A stretch of 64,000 nt of DNA from Darksidea phi (taxonomy: Eukaryota; Ascomycota; Dothideomycetes; Pleosporales; Lentitheciaceae): assembly GCA_030770425.1 (NCBI GenBank), contig JASJFT010000161.1, forward strand, positions 1-64,000, given 5' to 3'. A model generated the notes under the pieces. It worked only from the letters and a program-made list of their open reading frames with translations. It did no database searches and was not told the origin of the DNA. Shown here one piece after another: positions 41,297 through 53,004 of this stretch; position 1 is the stretch's first letter, and the number at the start of each line of letters is the position of its first letter. The translations under genes were made by a program, and so were the position numbers.

Positions 41297-41767
41297 TCAC
41301 GACCCAGCCTTCAGGAGCGCCATTGCATTCTCGCAGCTCCGCCAATGTTCGTTCCGGTCTTGGTCCCAATCGACCAAATGGCAGATCTCATGGACAAGGC
41401 TAGATGTGCATTCTGCAGGGAACACCGTCCGTCCAGGCAGCCTTATTTGTAAGCGCCCTAGGAACAATTCCCCGCCGTACTCGTTCGCTAGCGTTGATAT
41501 TTGGGGATGAGGTCTCACATGCACTCTGAATTGGTACGGGATGATCCACGGCATCGGCTCGACTCGGCCCTTCCACGTCTCGGGACGGAAGAGCGAATGC
41601 CACGATGCCACGGCTATCATATAATGCCTAATGTTATTCACCACCAACCCCACTTTCGCTTCCCAACATCCAGAGTGAGGCTGAAAGCTTCCGTCGACTT
41701 GAAGGCCTTGCCCTGCAAGTATCGCGGTCCATGTCGTCCATGTAGTGCTGCCAAGATCCAAATACAT
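41297..41767 (-). CDS. Unassigned ORF with an HExxH zincin-like motif
   Basis: ATG-initiated frame of 156 codons on the minus strand, in an otherwise empty region. It contains SSLVHEICHLVDWDQDR near the C-terminus: H-E-I-C-H matches the zinc-binding HExxH of metallopeptidases, placed after a hydrophobic helix start as in SprT-like and related zincins. The upstream part is Trp-rich and has strand-like segments (YQFRVHVRPHP). No third zinc ligand could be assigned. The frame stops at 41297; protein-like sequence in another frame just beyond may mean an intron or a frameshift. HExxH occurs by chance fairly often, so this could be a spurious ORF, a pseudogene or a small real gene. No family name is justified. 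Confidence 0.3.
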   Translation of the reverse strand: MYLDLGSTTWTTWTAILAGQGLQVDGSFQPHSGCWEAKVGLVVNNIRHYMIAVASWHSLFRPETWKGRVEPMPWIIPYQFRVHVRPHPQISTLANEYGGELFLGRLQIRLPGRTVFPAECTSSLVHEICHLVDWDQDRNEHWRSCENAMALLKAGS

Positions 41768-42646
41768 TTATTTGTCGACGTGCTTTTCTTCACCGCCAGA
41801 TCGTGTGGAGAGCGGACGTGCGTCCATATTTAACGCGCAGATCCGCCGTGGAACAGCGCGTCCGCTTTTGGGATTCTGCGAAGAACGACACTCCACGCCA
41901 ATGTCCTTGAGATTTTTGCTCTACGGTAGCTCCAGCGTGGTGATGTTGAGCTCTTTCCAAGGGATGAAGCTCGTGGCGTGCCGGCCGCCGTGATTGGCTG
42001 ACGGAACCTGACTCTTCCTGAGTCTTGATGAGTCGTTCCCCACAAACGGTCACAACGCCTTCGCAACCCACCTTCGACCATTCAGACCACTATTGCTTTG
42101 CGCGCACTAAGCGGAAGCCGTGAAAGGCCTTTTTTGTATATCATCTGACTCCCTACTCTGCAACCCAGGCCCCGAACATTGCTCCCGGCTCACTATCTGT
42201 CCATTCCGACTTTCGTCATCGACTCGAGTTACCGCTTGCCCGCCGACAACGTCGCACTGCCGTCCACGACTACCGTTGCCCGACCGAGAGAAGATTGAAC
42301 AATTTCTGCTAGCATATATAGCTGTTCAAGTCTAGGGTCATACCTTCCAACCCGCATTCACGAAGCTTCCTCGATCCTGTACTACCGAGTCGCCACCCTC
42401 AACCCTCGCCGCAATCTCCCACTTCTTCTGCGACTACGCGCCTACCGCTTTCGAGTATAGAATCTACTACTCACAACGAACGCCCCACCGCAAATCGCAT
42501 CATCGGCCGCCGTCGTGTCCGGGATCCCCCCTCCGAGAGTCCACCTCAGCTTCGCAACAGCACCTTTAAACAAGCTTTGATCCTAGAGATCATAGCGAGG
42601 GGCTATCTGTCGAAGCAACAGGATTACTCCATATCGTTGCCAGCAC
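41768..42646. promoter_or_regulatory. Upstream region and pyrimidine-rich leader of the BTB-protein gene
   Basis: No gene seen. From about 42140 to 42640 the plus strand is rich in C and CT tracts with few purines. This is typical of long 5' untranslated regions of fungal regulatory genes and fits the start codon at 42647. Promoter elements are probably just upstream. Confidence 0.5.
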
Positions 42647-45600
42647 ATGAGTGGATATCTCTGGAAATACTACCTTGAAGATGATGTCGACAGCTTCCGG
42701 CATGTTCTGGAATCTGCGGCCCATACTTCACGTACGGGAGCACCGAAAAGCTATGCTGGACGGCAGAGTGGCAGCCATGGCACTGCCTTGAACAGCAGCC
42801 CCGCCAGCTATGGGGCTTCCCCAATGCTGAGTGCAAAAGGCCGCAAGATGGCTGGCGTATCTGCGCTTACGCTCACCCGCTCAGACGTCAACAGCCGCGA
42901 TGGAGCGGGTATGACCATACTGCATCACGCTGCATCATCGACATCCGAAAGTGCAATCGCCTTTGCGCAGGCGCTTCTCGAACATCCCTTAGTCGATCTG
43001 TACGTTCAGGATGCAGAGAACGGGTGGACGTCGCTACATCGAGCCTTCTATTTTGGTAATATCGCTATTGCACGCCTAATTCTCAATCGCGATACCCAAG
43101 ACCTACTCGGTCACGGTTCAAGCGGATTCAACTCGCATGCGCGGGGGCTTGTCAAGATCAAGGACAAGGAAGGATATGGCCCTCTAGATCTGTTCTCATT
43201 GACCATAAAGGATCGAACGTTGAGGCCAGAAGCAAGCCTAGTCCAAGACTCGGATTCAGACGATGAGTTTGCTCATGGAGACAGCGGAGACCAGGATGAT
43301 GAGATGCGAAGACGGCTGATAGCACCGCCGATTCTCCTCGGTGGCGATGAAGTGTACACCTTCGGCAGCAACAAGAACGTGACGCTAGGGTTCGGTGACC
43401 AAGACGACCGGCAGTTCCCTGAACGCATCAACTTGAGACGACCAGACCACCTGCTGCAGAGGTTCTATCGAGAACATCGAGCCAAAGAAACCCAAGTCTG
43501 GGCAGCAATGAATATTCCCTTTCAGGACCCTGGTGTCATACAAGCCAAGGCTATTACCGATCTGCCAACACACATTCGCAATACACCGCTTGTGATACAG
43601 GACTTGCAAATGTCCAAGCTACACACGGCCGTGCTAACAACAGATCCTGTGTCTAATCTCTACATGTGCGGGCACGGACCTGGCGGTCGCCTTGGCACCG
43701 GCAATGAGACTACGAGGTACCAATTCATCTGTATTGAGAGTGGGGGCTTAGGGCAGAAGAAGATCGCTGCTGTTGCGTTGGGTCAAAACCATACGCTAGC
43801 TGTCACCGAAGAGGGCGAAATATTCTCTTGGGGCAACAATGCGTTTGGCCAACTCGGGTATTCTCTTCCGAAGCCTAGTGTCAAGGATGATGACCCTATT
43901 TCGACTATACCACGTCAAATCTTTGGCCCATTGAAGCGAGAAATCATCACTGGAATTGCAGCTTCCCGGATCCATTCGATCGTGCATACTACGAACTCTC
44001 TGTACACCTTTGGCAAAAATGAGGGACAGTTGGGCATCGTCGACTCTGACGCGCGTTCATTGGAGATGCAAATCATCCCTCGGAAGATTGCTGCTTCTTT
44101 GTTTTCTGCTCCAATCAACTCAGTGTCGGCTATAGATGGTGCTACAATCTGCTTACTCGAAAACCGTGAGGTCTGGGTATTTGCGAACTACGGTTACGCG
44201 AAATTGAATTTCCCCCTAGAAGGATTCACAAGTTCCTTTTTGAAAGAAAGCTGGCTGACCACGAAGTACGACACCACTCCAAATAAAATTCAGAAGATCA
44301 CGTCCGGTGGTGACACGATCTGCGCAATGTCAACTTCGGGAGAAGTTTTTACTGTCGCCGTAAGCCGACGGTTAGAAGGAAGTCAAGATGTCAGTACTTC
44401 TACCACCAACCCAAAGCAGATCCGCGGTGCCTTGTCCGTGCCTCATCGAATTTGGTCCTCGAAAAAGGGACACATGGCAGCTAGAGACGTGGATGTCGAC
44501 CAAGACGGGTCCATCATCTTGACTACCGAAGCGGGAAGTGTCTGGAGACGCACTAAGCGAGCAAGCATTAAAACCGCGATTACGGCCAACAGCACAGAGC
44601 AAAAGCTGAAAGACTACAAATTTCAGAGAGTTCCAGGCCTGACCCGTGTCATTGCGGTCAGGGCATCTGCCTTTGGAGCATATGCTGCAATTCGGAAGGA
44701 TTGTGATGTAACAAAAACCCAAATTGGGGTCGATGAGCCTAATCTTTGGAAAGAGGTCGCGCCCTTGCTCTCTTTCTACGCACTTTCAGAATATGAAGAA
44801 AGGTCTGATGACGACGATCCTAGTCCACGATTTTGGCAACGTCCCTCTGAAGCGCAGGCTCTCCGTAAACGCGTGCTCCGGTCGACAGACTTAGAAAAGG
44901 AGGTGGACGACATTTTGCTACGCTCGTTGTCTTCTTCAGAGAATACGTACGATTTGAAGCTCGGCACAACCCTTTCAGAAGTTTTCATTCCAGTTCACGA
45001 GTCCATACTATCCGGGCGCAGTCGCATCTTCCGAGATGCGATGATCGAATTTCGATCTGGTCATTTCACTGATTTTGACATACCTGAGCTTCTAACCGTG
45101 CGGCAATCGGGTGAAAAGATCGCCGTAATCTTCCATAGGCTAGACTTTCTCACTGTCTTTGATCTAATTCTCTACGCATACACCGATTCGGTCATTGATT
45201 TCTGGAATGTCACGCGTCATTACCCAACAATGGCGTACCGATATCGCACCGTTCGGACTGAGCTCATGAAAGTCTCTGCGCGTCTAGAGCTCCGCCAACT
45301 TGAGCCAGCTGTTCGCCAGATGGTCAGCCCGAGGAGATCGTTGAATATGGATATGGAGCTAGCTATCAAAGATAAATCCTTCTTTGACAGTGGCGACATG
45401 ATCGTCGAGCTTGCGGACGGCGAAATGCTTCTTCACGCGGATATCGTTTGCCAGCGATGTCCGTTCTTCGAAGGGCTCTTCAGAGGTCGTGCTGGAGGGC
45501 AATGGCTTGCTGGAAGGCGCATGGAGGAGTCGCAACTCGTCAGGATCGACCTTACCCACATCGAGACCCACCTATTCGAACTTGTTGTGCGCCATTTGTA

Positions 45601-47671
45601 TACCGACGCTGGTGAAGAACTCTTCAACGAGGTGACAAGCGAGGATTTAAACGACTTTTTAGCCCTTGACGAGCTCCTAGATCACGTCATGGACGTAATG
45701 TCAATTGCGAATGAGCTGATGTTAGATCGGTTATCGCAAATCTGTCAAAGGCTGATAGGACGTTATGGTAAGTTTTCGCTCTTATTTCGGATTGAAAATG
45801 CGCTCATCACCTGCATAGTTAATGCTCGAAACGTTTGTTCCCTTCTTCAAGCCATTGCTCCCAGTTCGGTAGCAGAGTTCAAAGACGCTGCCCTTGAGTA
45901 TGTGTGCCTCAGCTTGGAAGCGGTCATGCAGAACGGGTAAGTCTGCTTTTCGCGCTTCTCGACATGTATTCTGATAGTCTATAGCTCTTTGGACGAACTG
46001 GACGATGACCTAGTCAGGGAACTGAGTCAGGTCGTGCGTGATAACCAACTTGCGTACCTGCCCTTCGCGAGGAGTGGACGTGCGCAATCTCTTTTGTTTG
46101 AAAAGTACCCTGAGCTTGTGGAGAAGATCCAGCGAGGTAAGCGTGCGAAGATTGACGCCATCGTTCTCTCGAACAAATTCTCTGGAGGTGATGGACCTGC
46201 ACCATCATCTTTCCGGGCACAGAGCTTGGATGAATTCTCCATGTCACCGTTGAGACAACGCGCCCGCAGGAGAGCTTCGCGAGAAGGCAAAGCGGAGACT
46301 GGTAGCCCGGCTGCAACACCCGCATTGAAGGGCAAAGGCTCCGTGTCAGATCTTATGTTCGAGATGTCAGATGGCGATGAGGATGACGAGCTGGAGACAC
46401 ATATCCTGCCCCCGCAATTCACCAAGTCTTCAATGGCAAAGCAACCCGTCTCTACACCCATGGAATTGCCGGGACACATGTGGTTAGATGCGAGAAGGCA
46501 AAATGGTCCCTCACCTCAAGGCATGGGATTTGACCAAAATCCTACTCTCTCATCTTTGAGTTCATTACCACCAAGAACCTTAACCGAGAGAATACCGGGC
46601 CAACCATGGGGGACTGCTCCCTTGGCGGGCACGAAACTTGACCTGAAGGACATCATGGCGCAGACTCCAAATGACAAGCCGTCAAACTTATCACTCGGGT
46701 TAAGCAGGCAGGAGAAGGAGCACAAAGCGGCAGCCTCATTCCATGCGAAGATGTCGCAAAAGGAACGAAAGAAACTTCAACAAGCCCAACAACTGGGGCA
46801 ACCTGCAACGATCGAGAAGCCTCAACCCGCTCCGCCGACGGTGTCTCCTTGGCAAGCAACCTCACACAGAATGCCTAGGATAAGTCCTGCTGTCACGCCA
46901 GTACTACAACCTGCTCGGACATCCAGCACGCCCCACTTGACTATGCGTCAAACCGTTGCCAACAGAGGAGCGGCCTCTACATCAAAAGAGCAGGGCAATT
47001 CTCCTCAAACCTCGCGAGCCGTATCCGGGAGTGCTCCGTCCTCTCAAAATCGCCCTACTCCATCATCCGAACGTGGAATGTCAGTCTCGACCACGCCCAT
47101 CCCAACACCTCATTCCATTCGCCACATTCCTCTTCCGTCACACTCGCCCACTTCTCCCAGCCAACACCTCAGCATGCAAGAGATCCTCTCATTGCAACAG
47201 GCCGAGAAGAACTATGTACGCGATGCAGCAGCGAAGCGTAGTTTAGAAGAAATTCAGCAGGAACAAGAGTTTCAGCAATGGTGGGATCAAGAGAGCAAAA
47301 GGGTGATACAAGAGGAAGAGCAAAGGAAGCGGGCTGCTGAGAGAGCGGCGAAAGCTAGCAGGGGGAGAGGCAAGGGTAGAGCCGGCAGAGGCAGAGGAAA
47401 GGGCAAAGAGAAGGCGGAGGGTGATGGAAGTGACGATCGTGGCAAGGGGAACAGAGACGTGAGTACCACATCTGTAGCTCCGGAAGCCTCGACACTTTCG
47501 CATATTCCGAAGGGGGACAGCGGTGAGAAAGGCAAGGCAAGGGGTAAAGGACAAGGCCACAGAGGTGGTCGCGGGGGTGGGAGAAGAGGAAAACCATCAG
47601 GTCCAGTACGAAATGGGTCCGCGGCCGTGGTAACAACGTCAGCTTTAACGGAACGAGCAAGCGCTGCGTAG
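42647..47671 (+). CDS. Ankyrin - RCC1 - double BTB protein (S. pombe Btb3 / IBtk-like)
   Basis: Three exons (42647-45767, 45819-45936, 45985-47671) give 1641 aa. Order of domains: a start typical of the family (MSGYLWKYYLEDDVDSFRHV); ankyrin repeats ~80-185 (DGAGMTILHHAASS, NGWTSLHRAFYFGNIAIARL); an RCC1-type propeller ~225-650 (EVYTFGSNKNVTLGFGDQD, MCGHGPGGRLGTGNE, IFSWGNNAFGQLGY, LYTFGKNEGQLGI); then two BTB/POZ domains, one degenerate (~765-880) and one clear (~915-1020, MIVELADGEMLLHADIVCQR). A helical region follows, then a long disordered tail with an RG-rich stretch (~1555-1595). This matches Btb3 and the animal inhibitor of Bruton kinase, which serve as Cullin-3 substrate adaptors. 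A role as a ubiquitin-ligase adaptor is therefore inferred. Both introns fall after the second BTB domain. Confidence 0.9.
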
Positions 47672-48155
47672 CCATAACTTTCGGCCGCATTAGCTTCATA
47701 TACATGTTTGTGCATTAGACGTACATATACATGCTTCAGAGCATCTTCAAGCACAGTATTATAGACTATGGTCTTGTCTCAGTACTAGCGGAGGCTGAAT
47801 TGCTTGCAGTCTAAATTGTCGAACGTAACCTGGGACAGCAGAGTCATCTAGTGATGTAACGTCAAGCCATATACTATTCCATAGCGATGCCACTCGGTCC
47901 ACCTTTTTCAATCAAGGCGTTGGAAGAACTAAGGTCGGCAAACCTTCCCTTCCATCCCAAGTGGATCTAGTGGGGCGGGGCAGCCGAAGTCCGAGCTGTC
48001 CTCAAACGCCAGAGCTCTAAGCTCCCGACTCTTGTCTTGACAATTTTCCAAAAGACATTAGTACCCATGTAACGACTGCAGGCTCTCCATACTTCAAACT
48101 TTTATGCATTTCAAGGCACTATTCAAGATCCGAACAGATATCTCGCATCTTCGAC
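47672..48155. other. Intergenic, no gene seen
   Basis: 484 bp between two plus-strand genes: 3' untranslated region of the BTB gene and promoter of the SDR gene. Nothing else was recognised. Confidence 0.5.
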
Positions 48156-49139
48156 ATGCCAGACAACGCCGGGGACAGAGCTTCGCTCACCAACCGCCAG
48201 CTCCCAGAAATGGTGCTATCGACGGCGGATAATCCATTGACAGTTCCAAGACCACCACCCGACAATCTTTCAAATGCACAGAGGGCGCAGTATAGATTTC
48301 AAGTCAAGGGAAATGCTATCAGTACGTAGAAATAGGGTATAATCCCACTACCCTCCCTCGAGGAAAATTGGCCTGTCAAGTTTCCAACTAACAAGGAAAT
48401 AGTAACAGGGGGCGCCGGAACCCTCGCTCTAGAAGCCGCCCGTGCATTACTAGAACACGGCGCCTCAGGCCTATCCCTCTGGGACGTAAATCCAGACCAA
48501 GCCTTCGAATCCGTAAAATCACTGCACCAAAAGTTCCCCGACCGCCGCATCATCACCGAAGCCGTCGACGTCCGGGACGAAAATCAAATAGCCTCGGCGG
48601 TGGAAAGCACAGTCAAAGTCCTAGGGAGCGTGGACATACTATGCTGTTTCGCCGGCGTGGTAGGTTGCACGCACGCCATCGAAATGAAAGCAGACGAATG
48701 GCGTCGAACGCATGAGATCAACTTGACCGGCTCTTTCCTTTGCGCGCAAGCCGTCGCCCGGCAAATGATAGTTCAAGGCACGCCTGGCAGTATCGTCTTC
48801 ACAGCTTCCATATCCGCACACGCAACAAACTACCCACAACCACAAGCCGCCTACAACTCTTCCAAGACTGCTCTGCTCTCCCTTTCCAAATCGCTTGCCG
48901 CCGAGTGGAGCTCTCATGGCATAAGAGTCAACACGATGAGTCCGGGTTATATGGATACTATTTTGAATGAAGGGGAGGGGTTGGAAAGAGCGCGAACGAG
49001 TTGGAATAGTAGGAATCCGATGGGGAGGATGGGGAATCCGTGGGAGATCACTGGTCCGCTCTTGTTGCTCTGTAGCGAGGCGGGCAGGTATGTTAATGGG
49101 ACTGATTTAGTGGTTGATGGGGGTGCTATGGCGTTTTAG
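48156..49139 (+). CDS. Short-chain dehydrogenase/reductase, arabinitol/mannitol dehydrogenase type
   Basis: Two exons (48156-48321, 48403-49139) give 300 aa. The classical SDR fold is clear: nucleotide-binding ITGGAGTLALEAARALLEHG right after the intron, acidic DVNPDQAF and VDVRDENQIASA segments (an Asp after strand 2 suggests NAD(H)), catalytic Ser in FTASISAH, the YNSSK Tyr-x3-Lys, SPGYMDT after the active site, and a C-terminal VNGTDLVVDGGAM. The usual N-N-A-G after strand 4 reads CCFAGVVG, so Asn is replaced by Phe; this position helps place the active-site tetrad. The N-terminal 50 residues resemble those of fungal polyol dehydrogenases. The best guess is a polyol/ketose oxidoreductase; the substrate is not determined. 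Confidence 0.85.
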
Positions 49140-49788
49140 ATAGAGTCGTTGATTATCTCCTTGGGTTTAATACCTTTGTCGATAACATGTCTTGTAGGAT
49201 CTTCGGCTCGGCTTTTTGAATGTCGTTGCTGAAAGATGATATACTTAGCTAAATATACATAGAAGAAGTGGCTGCTAGTGAAACCTAACGTTTGTTGTAC
49301 CGATAGAGGGATTGTCAACTGTTCATGGCCGCCAGGAACCCGTCAAAAGGACGTAGGTAAGGATTAGGCAGTTTTCCCCAAGCTTGTACTAGTACACACC
49401 GTAGTATAGGCTAGAAGGATATGAAGTCGTTCAAGGTCAACGCTAGTAGATAGATAGATCGACTCTACGTATATAGCTAAATATATATCTCGAAACGCAC
49501 GCAGAAGCCGATGATAGGTCTAGAAGCAGAGAGGCGCGAGAGACAGTCGTTCCCGTAACGTATACTGGAGTAGATAACTGTGTGTGAAATTCGGTATCTT
49601 ATTTCTTTACATCACAGCATCTTGTGCAAGCCATTCCTACAAGACAGAAAACGCCCTTATCCTGTCACCTTCATTAGTCAATTTGCAAACATGTGCCTAT
49701 CGTACATCTCCCACACATGCCCAACCTAAAGAGGGTATCCAAACAAGAGTTATTAGAAGGGAAAGCTGTGACTCGGTCCAACACCTCA
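49140..49788. other. Gene-free stretch around repeat copy A
   Basis: Between the convergent stop codons of the SDR and phospholipase B genes. It contains the dispersed repeat (49320-49566) and two 3' untranslated regions. No gene was seen. Confidence 0.5.
49320..49566. repeat. Dispersed repeat, copy A (AT-shifted)
   Basis: About 245 bp that align along their whole length with 63268-63512 in the same orientation. Shared blocks include aagcttgtact, gttcaaggtcaacgctagt and gaggcgcgagagacag. Where the two differ, copy A mostly has A or T where copy B has G or C (for example agtagatagatagat against agtggatggacggat). That is the pattern left by RIP. No ORF or clear terminal repeat was found. It may be a solo LTR or a small non-autonomous element. 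Confidence 0.8.
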
Positions 49789-51811
49789 TTATATCATAAC
49801 ATATCCTGAAATAACTGCCACAACGACAAGCCCGACAAGATTGGGCATAAACTTGCCAACACCGCTCTGTACGTTGACAGCTTGAAAGATCATCTGCGGG
49901 AAATACGGCGCAGGCGTGTTCGAAGCAAGCTTTCCATCCCAGCAGTACTTGTCGAAGCACTGCTTGCAGACGTCGGGCACATCCTCGCCATTGCGGTCGA
50001 GTGATCGCGAGATTATAGCGCAGCCAACGCACGTAGACCAATCGGAATGCCCTTCGCGTGTACTATTTCCCATGGTAGCGACGTTGTAGCCGTTTAGGAT
50101 CATAGCGTTGCGCTCTGTATTATTGTACGCAAGCTTCTCGAACGTTGATGTGTTCGAGTTGTAAACATACGGCGAATTGGGAATATACACGATGATTGGG
50201 GAAACGCCCTCACCGGTAAGATTCTGCGCGTCACAGCCAAAAAATGTGGGGCGGTTATTTAGGCCCAGGTTGACGAAAGTGTTTTGGTCAGGAATGTATG
50301 GGAAAGCGGTGCGGTTCTGCATTGTCTCGTTCGTTGTGCGTGTGTATGTTGCTACCAGAGCAGTACCGTTGGGCCAGTTTTGCGCAGAGTCGGTAGGCGG
50401 GTAGGTATCAGCAGAGGCATCGGAGGCGAAGATCACGTCTACGTGACGCCCTGGCTGGATGAGCGGGTTTAAAGGGATGTTCTGTAGATCCTCGCCTCCA
50501 TCGACAAGGGTGAGACGATCAGTGTCTGAGCTGGGGTTCGTGCGGTTGTTGAAGCCTTTGAATGGGTTGGGCGTATAGTCCGCAATATCATTGTTGGCTT
50601 GACCAACGGCGCTAAGCACGCTCTCCACAGCGGATCTTAGGAAGTCGGGGACGCCCGAGACACCGCCTAAGTTTAGCAAAAATTGGTTGAAAAGGGAGGA
50701 ACTAGTGCCCATGACGAAACCCGCATTATCGAAGCCTGCGACACAACGCTGGTTATCGGGCAGTTCGCCATTGGAGAATTTAGAGCCGAGATATTTCGTA
50801 GGGGCGAAGCCGTAGAGCGTTGGGTCGAAGCTACCCATTTCCCAGGGGTTGAACTCGATGTTGGTGGCGTTTATGGACAAGACGGTCTCTCCAGGAGCGC
50901 GCTCGAGTGCAACGAGGATTGGCATGGGCGCATTACCGTTCTTGAAGTCCTCGTCGTCTTGAATGGAGGAGAAGGTGTAGGCCGGGCCACCGTCAGTCGC
51001 GTTGACGAGCTGGAAAGATAGGGCGCGTCCCCAGTAGTCCGTAAGCGAAACGTTGAAGTCCCCAGAGGCGTCCCGCTTTGAGGCAACTGTGTCCACCAAA
51101 TTCTTGTAGTAGTCGGCGGTCGAGAGGACCTGGAGGCCTCCTCTTTTGGGTCCTTCGAGAATGGAGTTACCCAATTGCCAGACATCGCCGTCATCGTTTT
51201 GATCGATGATGTTCTGCACCGAAGTGAAGTTATTTGAGTAAACGCTTCCCACGAGCCAACCACCTCCAGACAGGCCAGCAACGTAGGTAGCCGACTGCAG
51301 CAAGCCACCAATCTGCCCAGCACCCGTCGAACCCGGTGTTCTGCTATCAAATGCAGAGAGCGCACCCGCACCATTCAACATAGCCCGGTAACCTCCTCCT
51401 GAAAAGGCAAGGCCAATGTTGGGAAGACTCGACGTATTGTCGCGATGGTTGTCAATGTACTGCCCCACGTCAAAGCCGGTAATGTTCAGTCGCGTTAAAA
51501 GCTCGCGCATCGGTTGTACAGTATTCGGTCTTCGCGTTTGTAGCCATGATGTCTCTTGGTCGGAGAGGCCGCGAGCTGTCCGGATACCGGGTCGTGTTGA
51601 CGGGCAGTCGACCTCTGCTGGCGCGTAGCCATTGGGGGCTTGGGGCGTCGCTCGTTTCCAGATATCTAGCGCATCATTTGCTTCGACTTCTCGACGACCG
51701 ACCGAGGATGCTGTGACAGTGTAAGTGCGAAATCGGGAGTCAAAATGGAGGTAGACACGTACAACTTGCTAAGCACGTGAATACCGATGCAGCAAGGATC
51801 TGGTACTTCAT
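49789..51811 (-). CDS. Phospholipase B / lysophospholipase, secreted and probably GPI-anchored
   Basis: Two exons (51811-51763, 51710-49789) give 656 aa. Exon 1 encodes only a signal peptide (MKYQILAASVFTCLAS). The patatin-like/cPLA2 catalytic domain shows PNIGLAFSGGGYRAML for the oxyanion hole, the nucleophile in YVAGLSGGGWLVG (Ser ~163) and the catalytic Asp in LTLVDGGEDLQNIPL (~420). Conserved cysteines include those in CVGCAIISRS and CKQCFDKYCWDG near the C-terminus. Many N-x-S/T sites indicate glycosylation. The last ~20 residues are hydrophobic (NLVGLVVVAVISGYVMI) after a small-residue site, as expected for GPI attachment. It removes acyl chains from (lyso)phospholipids at the cell surface. 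Such enzymes matter for nutrient use and, in pathogens, host contact. All catalytic residues are present. Confidence 0.93.
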
Positions 51812-53004
51812 TCTACCAGGCTTAAAGCAACAACTGAGAGTGAATGTTCTACAAGGATATAGCTGGGAATGTAGCTGACGGGGGGACAACTTTGTTTAAA
51901 TGATGCGCGTTCCACTGCTTCGGAGGTCCGGAATTGGTTGGCCAAGGCAACACGGACTTCCAAAGGATCGGTGACCTCATAGCCTTTCTAGGCCAAGTAG
52001 TACCCGGCGATTCCTCAGCAACTCTCCATTTATTAATAGACGGCCTTCTGCGCCGCTGAGTTAATATCGTGTGCCGCAGTCAACACCTCCGCATTATTAT
52101 TACTGTTCTGAGTCATCAATATGGTACTTCGGGGTTCATCAGTGGTAATTGCTGATGTGGGGTATTGCCTCCAGCTCTCCAGACAGTCAGCTTCGCGTGA
52201 TGAGACCAGTTGCGGTTAACGATGTGGCCTGCACATCTTCCATGATCATCCTCGTTCTCGTAAGAAGCATGATCCTGTTTGCCAATTGCGTCGCGCCAGC
52301 GCATCTCCCCAGGAAAACTCGTCCATGTGGTTTGCCCAAGTTGAATACGGTAGCCCTAGTTATTTAAACTCTCGGGGCGTTCCGATCGTTTCCATATATT
52401 CGGATTAACATGAAGCGATGACGCCATCGCCGCTGATGGAACGCGCGAGCGCACCGGCGCCACAAGATCGCAATGGGCACCTTTTGGCCATCCTCTAGTA
52501 ATCTTTGTTCAAGAGCCATCGCAAATGCAGCGCTCATTCAGAAACCCACTCCGCTGCTTCCTCGCGGCAAAGCTTGGCCTGCATCGCCTTCGCAGGTTTA
52601 GTACTCGTTGATCAGACAATTAATCATGCTCTGAAGACGTTTCGAATGAATTGGTATTCCCACGATGGTTTAACGAAAACGTTGCTCTTTTAGACAACAC
52701 TGGGGAGATTGAATATATATAAGAACGCCTATGTCTGAAGAGAATACGGGACGGTTTCGATTACGGATGGGTGGAGCTTCAGCGGCATGATCAGGTCCTG
52801 GCGATGAACCGAAATTTGACCGGGTTGCTTTCTGTACAAAAGATCGGTTCGAGGTTGTGGCAGTGGTATATGAATATGGATGAGGCTATGTAGGCTGATG
52901 ACTGGTTAGAGTGAGTCGTTGACGTTGACCATTGGCCGTGGGGTGCGTGCGAAGGCATGCTCTATCTGAGAGTGCTTGAATCGTACTCAACGCGAAGTCG
53001 ATAT
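51812..53004. other. Intergenic, no gene seen
   Basis: 1.2 kb between the phospholipase B start and the DPH2 stop, both genes on the minus strand. It should hold the phospholipase promoter and the DPH2 3' untranslated region. Short frames (52116-52693) lack any domain. Confidence 0.5.
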
